64,000 nucleotides of DNA, from assembly GCF_035083965.1 (NCBI RefSeq), contig NC_089739.1, forward strand, positions 11,086,001 to 11,150,000, written 5' to 3'. This document shows, piece by piece, positions 12,292 through 24,285 of this stretch; position 1 is the first letter of the stretch, and every line of letters begins with the position of its first letter. The translations under genes were made by a program, and so were the position numbers. The notes under the pieces are model-generated. The model did no database searches and had not been told where the DNA came from. It worked only from the letters and a program-made list of their open reading frames with translations. This DNA comes from Branchiostoma lanceolatum (lineage: Eukaryota > Chordata > Leptocardii > Amphioxiformes > Branchiostomatidae).

Positions 12292-13217
12292 CAAGTCGCT
12301 TGGAGATCTATTTGATAGCTTCAACAAGGTTTTAAGATTTATATTCATGAGTAGGTCACGGGTGTAACAGAGTGTTGAATGTTACATAACGAGACACGCG
12401 TTTACATAACGAGACACGCGTTCTTGTCATTCAAAATGGCCATTTCAAGGCCAGACGCTGTCTTTCTGACTCGGGGGCTCGAAATAGCACAGACAAACAA
12501 AATTGTTTTCATCGCCCGTCTCCTCAGTTAGGTTGATATCTGCGAATTATGCACCTTTAATCCGGTCTTATTTTCTATACAAATGTCTAAGGACGTTTGT
12601 CACCCCGACCAATCAAATCACGTGAATCGCAGTGAAACTCAGATTCGTATCAGCCGTTTCCCGACAAATTCCTTTCTAAGTTGCGTTAACGACTAAATCT
12701 GACAAGATAAACTAGCCAGAGAGATGCTGGAAGGTGTCAGCTTTCCAGAGATGTTTTCAGATTGGCAATTTTGGCACTTTGGAAGTACAGACGAAGCCAC
12801 TTAATTGCACCTCGGATAAACGCACCTTCCGTTTAATTGCACCGAATCCCAATATCCAAAACCGGTTCCCATTCACTGCATTGTTAGTGACTCCGCATAT
12901 CTGCACCGCGCATTGTCACCAATGCCGGATAACTGCACCAAAGTTGACTTAAAAGGTGCGTTGAAAATCGGCAAACGCTGTACAAATGAGCCGATACCTG
13001 CCGGTGTAAAGGCGCAATACCGCCAATATGTTTTAAACTGTTTTGAGTAACAAAAGAAGGCGGTCTCCGTTGACAGTTACGTTGATAGGAATCGTATGGG
13101 AGGTCCCGGGCGGGTCACGGGGCGTGTCGGAAACATTAAGAGACGAACACCTACCAAAGGCGGCATTACGCTTTGGCAGACAGCATGCTGTACTCAATAA
13201 AGATTGCTCTCTACCTG

Positions 13218-13390
13218 TACTCTCCAAGCAGAGGTAAGATCGGGGTATTTTCGCGGTATTTTATACGTCTTTCTACTTTTCCGTTTTTAGTTGGGTCTCA
13301 GAGGAGGGAGACCCAATTAAAAAAGTAGAAAGACGTATAAAATACCGCGAAAATACGTCGAAAATACCCGTTACCTCTGCTTGGAGAGTA
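13218..13390. mobile_element. Palindromic MITE with 9-bp target duplication (CTCCAAGCAG family)
   Basis: The ends TACTCTCCAAGCAGAGGTAA and the complement are flanked by CTCTACCTG on both sides (13209-13217, 13391-13399). Long arms mirror each other around a GGGTCTC...GAGACCC centre. It sits inside the pogo-like element, making a third nesting level. Confidence 0.88.
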
Positions 13391-13727
13391 CTCTACCTGT
13401 ACACTGTCTTATTACTGTGAATGCATTCAAGTAATTTCGCGTTAAGGATGACATGGGGTGTTGTCGGTGGTTTGAGGTTCGACGCAGCGCTATTGTCACA
13501 TATTGCTGCAATAATAAAAGACCGGCCGGCGTCTTTACGTACATCTAGTCGGAAACCACACAGCGATTCGGCAAGGACTGTAGACGCGTAAGCGGACATA
13601 TCAGTCGCTTTAATTTTGGCGGTGTGGTGCTGACGTGATCATCTGTCACATTCTTTAGTGGCAGAGCTGAATCCGCGTCGTAGAAGCGTCCTGCATTCAC
13701 CGGAACGAGGTATACGCGGGTTCGGCT

Positions 13728-13842
13728 TACTCTCCAAGCAGAGCATGGGTTTCGGCTGGTTTTTGACTTGTTTTTAGGCGTTTTTGTCGGGCTTTCTACT
13801 TTGTCATTTTTTTCTTCAAAAGTAGGTTCGGCTCTGCTATAA
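13728..13842. mobile_element. Degenerate copy of the CTCCAAGCAG MITE family
   Basis: It carries ACTCTCCAAGCAGAG, GGTTTTTGACTTG and TTTTTGTCGGGCTTTC in the family order; the right arm is decayed. Confidence 0.6.
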
Positions 13843-14745
13843 GGAGAATGATCCAGTGTCACTGATCTAATTCATCTAACCATATCTACCCACTGCACTG
13901 GATACATTGTACAATTCACTACCATGGTGTCGACAGTCAAATATGTCCAGACATGAGAGGGGGCACTGCTCTGGGCTCACCCGTAATCAGTAACCATGTT
14001 TTAGTTTCAATTCCTAGTTTCATGGCGGTACATGATTTACGTAAATCAATGATGTAACACAGAAACTGTTATCCCATGCCGATGTTTCAGAATGCCTCCC
14101 CTGTAACGTTACTGTGTTGTAATGCGGTAGATCGCATGGAGAAATGAAATAATGCAAAATCAAAACAGGTTCGTAGTCATTTCTTTATTTTCAGCAAATG
14201 GTCAATAAATAAAGTTCATAACTGAATAATTTCGTCTGTTTTCTTTGTGCTAGTGTTTCTGACTGACAATACACACTCCCGCCCATGATGGTGCGGTCCA
14301 GCTGGGCATTTCGCATAATTGCACCAGCCGGATAATTGCACCAAAACCGCTGACAAATGGGTGGTGCAGTTAAGCGGATTCCACTGTAATAGAAAGTGAC
14401 CGCGATTTAACGTTTAAAGAAAAGTAGTACAAAATATTTTTTTGTAAACGTTAAATCGCGGTCACTTTCTATTACTTCCAAAGTGCCAAAATTACCAATC
14501 TGGAAACATGTCTGGAAAGCTGACACCTTCCAGCATCTCACTGGCTAGTTTATTTTGTCAGATTTAGTCGTTAACGCAACTTAGAAAGGAATTTGTCGGG
14601 AAAAGGCTGATACGAATCTGAGTTTCATTGCGATTCACGTGATTTGATTGGTCGGGGTGTTTGTTTGGCATTTCAACATCGCATTTTTAATTTGGAAAAA
14701 TAGACCCTTTGGAGTACTTGGAAGGCCAAAAATATTCATCATTAA

Positions 14746-15271
14746 AGGAGTCCTAAACCCCAGAGGGGGGGAGTTATTTTCCAATGGATGGTAATTTTAG
14801 GAAGTAGAAACGAATATTTTTTACAGTATACGATAAAGTACCCACTAGTCCCGTGCACAACCAAAAGCATTCAGTATTGTACCGAATTCCCCAGGTGACC
14901 CACAGCCTATCTGTTTTTTACAATGTGCCTGACAATGCCTGACAAAAGTTAGATTACAAAAAGAATGTCAGGGTGGTTAAGCAAATCTCGTCTTGCTATG
15001 TGTTCTTTTATATCTTATTAACAATTGGCCTTCTTATTGTGCTTAACCACCCTCATTTACGCCGAAAATATCCACGTTTAAAAATGTATGTTTACGCATA
15101 GGGAATACACTGGTAGGGTCTGCAGGGGTTTAGTGAGTATCATATTGTTTTGAAAAACACACCCTGTGCAATTCACCACAAGCGGAATTCTGTACAAAGT
15201 CGGCTGATTATGTATTGATTGATACAGAATCTAGTGGAAAATAACACCGCCTTCTGGAGTTTAGGACTCCT
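14746..15271. mobile_element. TTAA-flanked non-autonomous DNA transposon, 526 bp
   Basis: Ends AGGAGTCCTAAAC and the complement form inverted repeats of about 37 bp, with TTAA on both sides (14742-14745, 15272-15275). The TTAA target suggests a piggyBac-like mobiliser. An inner palindrome (GGGTGGTTAAGC) lies near 14970 and 15040. No coding capacity. Confidence 0.82.
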
Positions 15272-15275
15272 TTAA

Positions 15276-15727
15276 GGCAGGGTAAGCAGTAATGTCTTGC
15301 CCCACTCCACACTCGACATTAGTTTTCTATTTTTGTATGTGTTTAAAATAGCCAGGTTCAAGTTTGTTTGAACCTCAATAACCTCAAACGGGTATGCAAG
15401 AAGCATTTCATTGAGGTCATGAGGGATTAGGTTATGAGTATCATATTCCGGTGTCAGGTACATTGCGAAGTTTAAAATGTGGTGCCGAACGCAAGGTATT
15501 TACATAAACATTGCACACATGTTGTTCATGCGGTGTTTTCCATGCTGTCCCAAGCGTAATATGTATAGTGTACAATGTACGTACATGGATGTTCCAAACA
15601 ATAATAAAAAAATTGACAATCATCATCTTTGTCTAAAGAATTTTGTTAACAAATGTCTCGATTCCTATATTCTTAGATCCGTTGTACTAAGAAATACATA
15701 TGTATTGTAGGAAGATATACTCCATGA
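15276..15727. other. Intergenic DNA upstream of sulfotransferase S1
   Basis: No gene or repeat is recognised. It should hold the promoter of S1; no clear TATA box was identified. Confidence 0.5.
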
Positions 15728-15730
15728 ATG

Positions 15731-18674
15731 ATGGCGTATCTACGACAAGTACGCTGCAAAAGTGTGTACCACAAGATGGGACTTCACGTACTGAAGCCAA
15801 CAACCATTCATGACTTTGAGCCAGTGAAGGAAAAAGTACCAGTGGCCAACCCAGCTCAGTTCCTCCGAGACCACGGCCGTGACTACTTCGTGTGTTGTGC
15901 CGATTTCCAGACCATGGCCATTGTGTTGGTGAAGCCCAAAGAAAACTTCACTCTTAAAAGAGATCCTTTCTTTAGAGAGGTAAAATAGTAATTTCGTATT
16001 GAACTATAGGGTATGCTGGGTGGTGTAAAACAGTTTGCACGCAAGCGGCTAGATGGCCAATTGAAGACAATTGAAGAACACCAGTGAATGATTATGATGC
16101 TAAACCAACATATAGACAGCGATCATGTTGTTAGTAGTAAAACTGATTGAGTCAATTCCACATTACCGAGTGGGTGTTTGTTGCCTTTTGTTCTTACATT
16201 TTCAAAACTTCTGTAACAATATATGTGAGTCAAGTAACTGTTTGGAACAATTGCTAACATGTATTTAATTGTTAGAAAACGTTGAATACGTTATTTGTAT
16301 CAGTTTCTAAACTGTTGCAACATCTCTGGGTGCCATGCTAGACAGCTCAACAGAAAAGAGTCAGCACTGTCCAGCAATGAAATCTAAAAATATACATAGG
16401 TAGACAATAGAGTGTGATTAGCACCTACTTTTATGGGGGCGATAGACAAAATCTACCATTGGGAAAATGATGCAAATTGTTGGAACATGTTCCAACATTG
16501 ACAAAATCACATAAATGTTTAAACATTGTGCTAAATAAATAGATATTTAGGCAGTTACTTTCAAAATATTTCCAAAATACATAGATAAGTTCAATCATGT
16601 TCAAACTCTTATTTCTAATTGTTTGAACAAGTTAGAACTATTTTGACAGAAATAATCGTTTATCTAAAATAGTTCAAACTTATTAGAAATATTATCTGAA
16701 AACCCTCTCGGTGACTTGGAATTTACTCTACATGATACATAAAAGATGTTGACTTTTCTAAATCATTGTACTGATTGTTTTTCTTTTGCTGGTTTTAAGG
16801 CATTGCGACGACAAGCTGGCGAACTTTTGGTGATCCCGTTCTCCCAGTTGGCAGATGTGGCCGCTGAGGTTGCTGGTGACGTGGTGCACATCACTACCAT
16901 ATTCGTCCATATAACTTGTAAGTTATAAAGCTGTTATACATATGGATATATATTCTGACTATTTGTGAACAATATGCTAGCGAGCAAAAAGTGCCAACGA
17001 GCGAGACTGTTATCAATCTTTTCAATTTTTCCATACTTGTAAATCATGTAGGTCATTCTGTATCAAGAAACATGTCAATAACATCCCTCGGAGAATGCTG
17101 AAGATATGGCAGATCAGTCAAACCAGGATATCATCTGGATTTCTTTCTAAAAAGTTGCTTAAAAAGTTAAAGTCATCTAACGGTGCATGGGGGCGGTGCC
17201 CATCTTTATTTCAGTAGCGCTTGCAGGGGGCTAGTCCACTGGTAGTGGTTTGCGTTTAACTACCATTCTCTTTCCCAAAAAGTCTTTGGTATGACCCGGC
17301 CTGGGATCGACCTCACAACCTACCGTTGGCGAACAGTTAGACTACCCATTAGCCCATTTGATTAAATGCTTAAACGCAAACTTGTAAATCTTCCAATGAG
17401 GCCCTAACGTCCTAATTCGTTTACCATGTTCATGATCAGTGCGCTGCGGTTCAACTCTACTCATCAAGGCCCTAGAGGCAAGCGGCTTGATGCACACGCT
17501 GTCAGAGTCTGATGTGTACGCTAACATTTCCCGGTACTTCCTGTCAAAGAAGGACATGACTGAAGATGTCACAAAGATGCTATTGGGCCTCATTCGACAT
17601 ACCAACACCCTTTTCAACTACACCCTACTCCAGAAAGACCCTTCCAAAACAATCACGTGTTACAAAATGCGCGGACAGGTTAGTTGAACCCATGAGTTTA
17701 TAACAAAATCTGTTATTCTTAGTTGTTGCTTTCTTCATTATTTTGATTGGGCACTTAATTGCGAACTAAAGTGTGTTATTGGATTATGCTTATCCACCCT
17801 GTGGTCAATATCAATGACGTTTATGTTCTTGTTCTTTTCTTTCAAGCAACGCTTGTCATAGGCATGGCTGATAACGTAAACTCTACTTCTGTTTTTATCA
17901 TTATTTTGATTGCGCAATTTATTGTATCGCGTGTTCTTTGATTATGTTAATCCACCTTGTGGTCAATGTCAATGACGTTTATGTTCATGTTCTTTTCTTT
18001 CAAGCAATGCTTATCATAGGCACTGCTGATAACGTAAACTCTACTTCTGTTGACAGGTTTTCCCCATAAGCGATCTAATGCAGAGGGCCTTGCCAGAAGT
18101 TAAGAACGTCTTTCTCTACCGGACCCTTCTTGACACTGTGGATTCTTGGGCACACGTGATGGCAGAGAAACGCTACTGGAAATATTGGTTAATTACAGCC
18201 CTGCGGCTTGACTTCATCTACATCAACAGCTTCGTTCATTGGGCACCCACCTCTCCATGGGAAAACCCATTGTTTATATCTATCCCTGTCCCACATGGCG
18301 TTGTATGGTTCACTACATGTGTCTGGCTTGAGTTCATGCAAAAAGCCCACAAGCTGACAAAAACAGATGCCCACCAATGTTTCCATGTGATCCTTAGATA
18401 CGAAGAGCTGTGTAAGTACAAGGAGAAAATGGTGTTGAAAATCTTGGATAGTCTTGGCATAGAATGTGTTGATGAAGATGCAAAAGTGAAGATACGAGAA
18501 GTGTTTGGATTCAACAGTCAGACAGGACATTCCCTCGCTAGTAGGGGGCCCTGTCAGGGAGAAAGTTGGCTGGGACAGTCCGAGATGGGGATCATTTCAA
18601 AGATTATTGAGCATGTCAACATGGAAATCAACCGACCCGACTTCGTACTTAACGGTACCATGACACAGATTTAG
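15731..18674 (+). CDS. Sulfotransferase-like gene S1 (4 exons, 407 aa)
   Basis: Exons 15731-15979, 16800-16917, 17440-17678 and 18057-18674 (TAG) join in frame. The sulfotransferase P-loop appears at the start of exon 3 as RCGSTLL, after a hydrophobic strand, and would bind the 5'-phosphosulfate of PAPS. In exon 4 the segment LYRTLLDTVDS keeps the R-x7-S spacing of the 3'-phosphate site, although the usual RD is RT here. ILRYEEL matches a later conserved block. The first 110 residues form a region shared with S2 that I cannot name. No signal peptide or membrane anchor is obvious. The acceptor substrate is unknown. An ATG one codon upstream (15728) is possible; the S2 start supports MAYLRQ. 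Confidence 0.85.
17735..18050 (+). repeat. Tandem duplication of about 158 bp in intron 3 of S1
   Basis: Two copies of a unit containing GTGGTCAAT (17801 and 17959), ATGACGTTTATGTTC and GATAACGTAAACTCTAC. The second copy runs up to the exon 4 acceptor, so the duplication carries candidate polypyrimidine and branch-point sequence twice. Confidence 0.8.
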
Positions 18675-20380
18675 TTCGCAGTAACAGGTGACTGAGTACC
18701 TTCCATCTAAGTAGAAAATCGTACATTATCATGGCAAAGTTTGGCATTCATCTTTTGCAACTTACTCAAAGCTAAGTTATTAACCCTGACGCTAGGAGGT
18801 ATCCTTAGGCCGCTGGCTCGAAGGATTTTTTAAAACACTTTTATTAAATACTGCTATAACCATCGTCGACCTATGTTTTGAAGATAATATCAAGGAGATA
18901 ACTTTAAAAAATAACATTTTTTCAAAGTCATGAAGTTTCTTTTCATTTATTTATTGTTATCATTTATTTATTTATTATTAAGTGATAATACTTTCTTTGT
19001 GCATATATCTACACACAGCCTCTTTTACTTGAACTTGAAGGTAAGCTTGCAACCTGCATATACTTGGCAGCTGCCCCTGCTTTCAGTGCATGGGGAGCAA
19101 TATGTTTTGTTGCTCCTTGCAGCATCCACGGTGGCAACCTGGACAGGAGAATGCGTTCTTAAACATAACTGATTTTTATCTTCCTCATCTCTGTTTATAC
19201 TTATTAGGGAAGAATATAGCCAATCTATCAATTATTATAATCTTTATTTGAATACTTCTGGATCAGGCTACAGCTTTTATTCCTAAAACAGTTTAGTATC
19301 ATAACAAACACTGAAACAGATAACAGATATGTACATGTATCATAATGATAATAATAGTCTTTATTGCATATTCCTGCCCAGAAGGGCTAAATGCACAGAT
19401 GACCACACGTGGTCTGTAAGAAGCATAATGCAAAGCATAAAATGCAACATTCTAACATTAAAAACTAGAAAAACATACAAACTGTGGGCTATTGTTAAAC
19501 TAAATGATGATCACCTAGTAGTTTCTTCTCTCTTTTTGAAACATTTGGAAATATGAAGAAAAAGAAAACCTGCCTTAAAGGAAACTATTTGCTAATGAAA
19601 CCCATGACTACAAAAATCAATCAATTGATGTCTTAAACTATTTTTTTCTTTCAAAGTCTACTTATACATATAGTGACATCCTATGTTGCATATATGGGAG
19701 GGGGCACGTGTTGCAGCCCTATAAGTAATTGCTGAAGCAATTGAGATTACATGTCTACCACATATTTCACAAAGTGTGAATACTGCAATGATGAATGATG
19801 AATGAAAGTTTATCATTGTGCCATGCGAAAACGTCACCCAGAGCAAATTGGGTTATAGCACACAGTAATCCGAAGACCCATAATCAGGAGAATACAAAGA
19901 TAACGTTAATATTACCATAATAACGAATGAAGCATAGGTAATATAAACAGTAGATGATAGTAAATCATGAATTGACAAGTACACTCGGTACAATGGGTAA
20001 CAACTTGATAACGCACAGTACAAACTTCGTGGCACATGGCACATTTAGCCAAACTAATTGAACCATAAGTAATGAATCATCATAAATCAACAGCAAACCA
20101 AAAGCTATAATAGCTACATCGAGTAACGGGTATGGTATAGGTGGTACGTAACATAGCAACATAGTTGGCATGATATCATAAGTTCAATGTAGAGGTTCTA
20201 ATGCGCGTTCTCTCAAGAAATGGATTCAAGAAGTAAAAACAAACATTTTTTTCAACAAACATGAGTCATCCATACAAGTTAGAACGAGCTAACTACAAAC
20301 ATCATTACAAGTCGAAAGACAAAAAACAGCTTCCAAAAATTGAATAATTTACAAAGATCCATCTTCCTACTTAAATTAAC
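18675..20380. other. Intergenic DNA between convergent S1 and S2
   Basis: No gene seen. At 19345-19460 there is a reversed LINE-tail-like segment (CTTTATTGCATATTCCTGCC). A tRNA-Tyr fragment is at 18799-18828. Confidence 0.6.
18799..18828 (+). pseudogene. tRNA-Tyr 3' fragment
   Basis: ATCCTTAGG, CGCTGG and CTCGAAGGA follow in the order of the 3' half of the tRNA-Tyr genes at 26-47 kb. About 11 bases of the T arm are missing, and a T run of Pol III terminator type follows. The 5' half is absent. Confidence 0.6.
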
Positions 20381-20580
20381 CAACCCACTTACGATACAAA
20401 ACGTGGGTCACTTCATTTTCCACAGCCTTCAAAAAAGAAGTCAAACCCAACCATAGTCAACCATAGTTAACACAGAACTTTCACAGTAGACTAGATAACT
20501 ATTTCGATTTCCATTTATCTCGATGTACTTGTTTTCAATTAGCCTTTTGGCATGAACTTGCAATAAAGTTATTATTATAT
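20381..20580 (+). mobile_element. LINE 3' tail (CR1/L2-like)
   Basis: About 195 bp nearly identical to 41060-41277, ending in GGCATGAACTTGCAATAAAG and a TTA-type tail. No reverse transcriptase is present; family inferred from the tail style. It overlaps the end of S2 on the other strand. Confidence 0.6.
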
Positions 20581-20582
20581 CA

Positions 20583-23500
20583 TTAGATTTGAGTGAGAGT
20601 TCCATTCAGTACAAAATCGGACCGGTTGATGCCCGTGTTGGTATGATCAAGAATCTTTGACATGATCCCCCTCTCCCAATCACCCATCCAACCTTTCCCC
20701 CCACCGAGCCCCTTACTGGCGAGGTTATGACCCACCTGACTGTTAACCCCAAACGCTTCTTTCATTTTCACTTTTGCATCTTCATCGACACCTTTGATGC
20801 CAAGATCATCGATGATCTTCAAGACAATCTCCTCCTTATACTTACACACCTCCTCGTACCTTACGATCACATTGAAACACTCATTTTGGTTGGTATCTTT
20901 TATCGTCAGCTTGTGGGCACTTTGCATAATCACAAGCCAAAGACATGCATAGAACCACACAACACCATGTGACACAGGGATAGAAGCAAAGGAAGGGTTT
21001 TCCCATGGAGGGGTAGGTGATACACCAACCCCGTTGCTAACAAGTACGGAATCTAGCCCGAGAGATGTTAGTATCCAGTACTTCCAGTAGCGTCCTTCAG
21101 CCAACAAGCGTGTGTAAGAGTCCACGGTGCTGACAAGGTCTCGGTACAGAAAGATGTTCTTAACATCTGGTAAGGCCTTCTGCAACAGATCTGCTATGAC
21201 GCAGTCCTGTAAATGTATTAAAACTTCTATTTGTCAACATGATAACGTAGACGGTGTTACATGACCCCAATGGCTAGCTAGTTTAACAAAGCCACTAAGA
21301 CACATGGCACATGAGAACAATTGTCAATGTCAAGATACTAGTAATCGCACACAGCTACCGTGATTTACACAAAGAAGGCTGTATTGTTTGAGTTATTTTG
21401 TGTATATTTGTATGCACAAGGGTTTGACGTGGAAGTCGTGCTATAATTGTAATGGCATTTGGTATGTGGTAATACGTGTTGCGTTCCTGAAAATTCACGC
21501 TATTTGTGGGCTTCCCAACTGCTATTCATAGTAATGCAGTGGAACGTCGTCTGTTTTTCATATTTTCTGTTCTGGGCATTATCATAACGGTAGTTAGTTT
21601 GGGTTTCAGATAACCGTTAGCCTTTAGGGCCAGGAAGAGGCAAAATCTAGAGATAGGTTTGGGTTTTTGGAACTCAATATTCAAACACTGCACACAATCT
21701 ACATTGCAACAGTCATAAGCCATTCCCTCTACTATAGCTCCTAATATCTCACAGTGTTTGGAGAAAAATATCTTGGGTGTGATTTTTACATGGAGTAGAT
21801 ACAGAAAATAAAAGATCACGATACTAAAGATGAATGGAGATGGCATAACGTATAGGTTTGTGGGCCTACATACCTGCCCCCGCGTCTTGTAACATGTGAC
21901 CGTTTTCGAAGGGTCTTGCTGGAAAAGGGTATAGTTGAAAAGCTTGTTGGTGTGCCGAATGACTTCCAAGACCATCTCCATGTCGTCTTCAGGGATGTCC
22001 TTCTCCGGGTATACGTTACGACAGAAGCTAATGAACACGTCAGGTTCTGAAACAGTGTGCATTAAACCGCTTGCTTCTAGAGCCTTGATCAGTAGAGTTG
22101 AACCACAGCGTGCTTTGAGAGAGAAAAATAAAGAAGTTAGCGTTCTCTACAATGATTGGTAACTTTGGGAGTTTTTGTGATTTTAGCTGCCAGACGATGT
22201 TAGGACACTTTTTGGACACATTCAGCAGTGCATGCTTTGGAGTCCGGAGTCTGATCCCATGTCTATTACTGGAATCATAACATTAAAGGGCATGAGGATA
22301 ATTTGACATGATTCCGGTTGAGCTTCAAGGATTTCTATACGCAATAGTGCAGCTTATATCTGAGTTCCGCGTTGCAAAAAGTTACCCGTGCGCTACAGTC
22401 AGGTTGTACAAATGTAAGTAAAGATCGGAATCACCATTATCCCATAAGAAAAAGAACCTTCTCGGCGAAGGTAAAAAGTCTTCGCAGTAAAGTGAACAAT
22501 CAAATGGATGTGGTTTTCTATCATAATTGAAAGTTTTATTGCAAGTTCATGCCCGTGGGCTTATTGCATATACATTGTAGAAATATAGGGAAAAACATAC
22601 ATCTTACAGTGAAATGTGACTGACTTTGTTGTAACAATGGAGTACTAAATACGACTATTGGCTATATCTAGAGAAGCTGGGTTTAACTTCTTTTTGGAGG
22701 CAGTAGAAGACGAAAAGTCCCACTTTTTCTAGAATCTGTTGGGTTTTGGGATTTTAAAAGTAAAGTATGGGACAACTGATTGAAGTTTCTTTTTACCCCT
22801 AGGACACAAAACGTGTAACCAAACTTACTTGTGTGATACAAAAGAATAGTAGTGATGGGTGCTACGTCACTGGCCACCTCAGCAGCCACCCTAGCCAACT
22901 GGGAGAACGGGATCACTAAGAGTTCTTCAGCCTGTTGTCGCAGGGCCTAACATTTCAGAAGGTAGAGAAAAAATAAATAGATACAATCGTAAAATGCCCT
23001 TTGTCCATGTACTGTAGAACCAATGCAACCGCTAAGAATCAAGAAACTGCGAATTTTACCAAATTTTACAATTTTCGACTGAGTGGGAATATTGAACATA
23101 TATGTTCGACAAGTTTGTTTGTTTGTTTTGTTTCTAGATTACCAGGAAAAGTATGTCTCCTGTTGGTGTTTTTCAAAGACTCATGACATGAAATGCTATA
23201 ACATAGCATCATTTGATGATAATAACAGAAAGTTCAACTAGAATAAAAAGTGTTATGTTGATAAATATAGCTAGTAATACAAATATAATCAAGATAGCTA
23301 AGTTAAACAGTTATGTTTGTCCAGAAATCAAATAATAATACAAGACGTCAATAAGTAGATCAGCTTAAATAAAAGTGTGTTTCTTTATTCCTTTGTTTGT
23401 TTGTGTATGTATGTATGCGTGTGTGTGTGTGTGTGTGAGTGAGTGTGTGTGTGTGTGTGTGTGTGCGTGTTTGTGAGCGTATTAGTATGTTCAAGCACAT

Positions 23501-23829
23501 GTACAATTGATTGATTGATTAATTGGTTGGTTAATTGGTTGGTTAATTGATTGAGAATATGTGTAATATCAAATTCTTACCTCTCTGAAGAAAGGAGCTG
23601 TCTTAACAGTAGCAATATCTTTTGGCTTCACCAACACGAGTGCCATGATCTTGAAGTCGGCACAACACACGAAGTAGTCACGACCGTGGTCTCGGAAGAA
23701 CTGAGCTGGGTTGGCCACTGGTACTTTGTCCTTCACTGGCTCAAAGTCATCGATGCTTGTTGGTGTCCCGTTGTGATGTCCCATCTTTGTGTAGATGCTC
23801 TTGCAGTGTACTTGCCTTAGGTATGCCAT
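20583..23829 (-). CDS. Sulfotransferase-like gene S2 (4 exons, 409 aa)
   Basis: Exons on the minus strand: 23829-23581, 22946-22829, 22112-21874 and 21206-20583 (TAA). The first three have exactly the lengths of S1 (249, 118, 239), the last is 6 bp longer, and phases match, so S1 and S2 are inverted duplicates. RCGSTLL is the PAPS P-loop. LYRDLVSTVDS keeps the R-D and R-x7-S pattern of the 3'-phosphate site, which S1 has partly lost. VIVRYEEV is the later conserved block. It should transfer sulfate from PAPS to an unknown acceptor. It is convergent with S1. A foldback transposon begins 65 bp upstream of the ATG. Confidence 0.86.
22515..22570 (-). mobile_element. LINE 3' tail fragment in intron 2 of S2
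   Basis: The reverse complement reads CATGAACTTGCAATAAAAC, as in the longer tails at 20381-20580 and 41060-41277. Confidence 0.5.
23395..23475. repeat. (GT)n microsatellite in intron 1 of S2
   Basis: An imperfect GT run with ATGT and GAGT interruptions. It is followed at 23509-23550 by a TTGATTGATTAATTGGTTGG type run. Confidence 0.85.
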
Positions 23830-23893
23830 TTTGGAGTGTTTCTAGGGAACATTGATATGGCGGGGACTTAGTAGAACCTAGGCGGTTCTTAAG

Positions 23894-24277
23894 CACTCTC
23901 GTTAAACCAGGACCCATGTCGCTCCACGTTACATCGGTGGCGAAATGGGCCCTGGTAAAAAGACCCGTCACATATGGTTATGGCAGGTCGACGAGACTTG
24001 CTCATGAATAAGTAATGAGCTGACCTTATTTGGCACAAACGGCAGTTGTAGCTCATGAATAATTAATGAGCTAGCCGTAACACGTAACCTGATTGGTTGA
24101 TAGCTTCCCAGCGTTCTTTGCGCGCTGGCTTCCGATGAGAGGAAGCAAACCCTCTGATTGGCTGAAGCTGTTTTGGTGGCGACGTCATCATAACCATATG
24201 TGACGGGTCTTTTCACCAGGGCCCATTTCGCCACCGATGTAACGTGGAGCGACATGGGTCCTGGTTTAACGAGGGTG
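23894..24277. mobile_element. Foldback DNA transposon with 8-bp target duplication
   Basis: Inverted repeats of about 80 bp (CACTCTCGTTAAACCAGGAC at the left end) are flanked by TTCTTAAG at 23886-23893 and 24278-24285. The 8-bp duplication suggests a hAT-type mobiliser. The core (CATGAATAATTAATGAGCT, TAACCTGATTGGT, CAAACCCTCTGATTGGCTGA) is shared with 35697-36050. It lies just upstream of S2. Confidence 0.9.
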
Positions 24278-24285
24278 TTCTTAAG

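Larger units (their letters stand above)
12788..14386. mobile_element. Pogo/Tigger-like non-autonomous DNA transposon (TA target)
   Basis: Starts CAG and ends CTG, with TA on each side (12786-12787, 14387-14388). Subterminal repeats of TTAATTGCACC or TTAACTGCACC type occur at both ends. About 1.6 kb without a recognisable transposase. The family assignment rests on the TA duplication and the CAG ends only. Confidence 0.65.
12601..14659. mobile_element. Foldback element with CACCCCGACC ends, interrupted by a second transposon
   Basis: The ends CACCCCGACCAATC and its complement are flanked by TTTGT on both sides (12596-12600, 14660-14664). About 190 bp at each end are inverted copies. Without the insert at 12788-14386 the element would be a palindrome of about 460 bp. 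A relative lacking the left tip lies at about 37989-38259. Confidence 0.8.

Noticed and set aside
13033-13862. Several open frames of 60-105 residues
   Set aside because: They lie in palindromic transposon arms on both strands and have no domain or codon signal.
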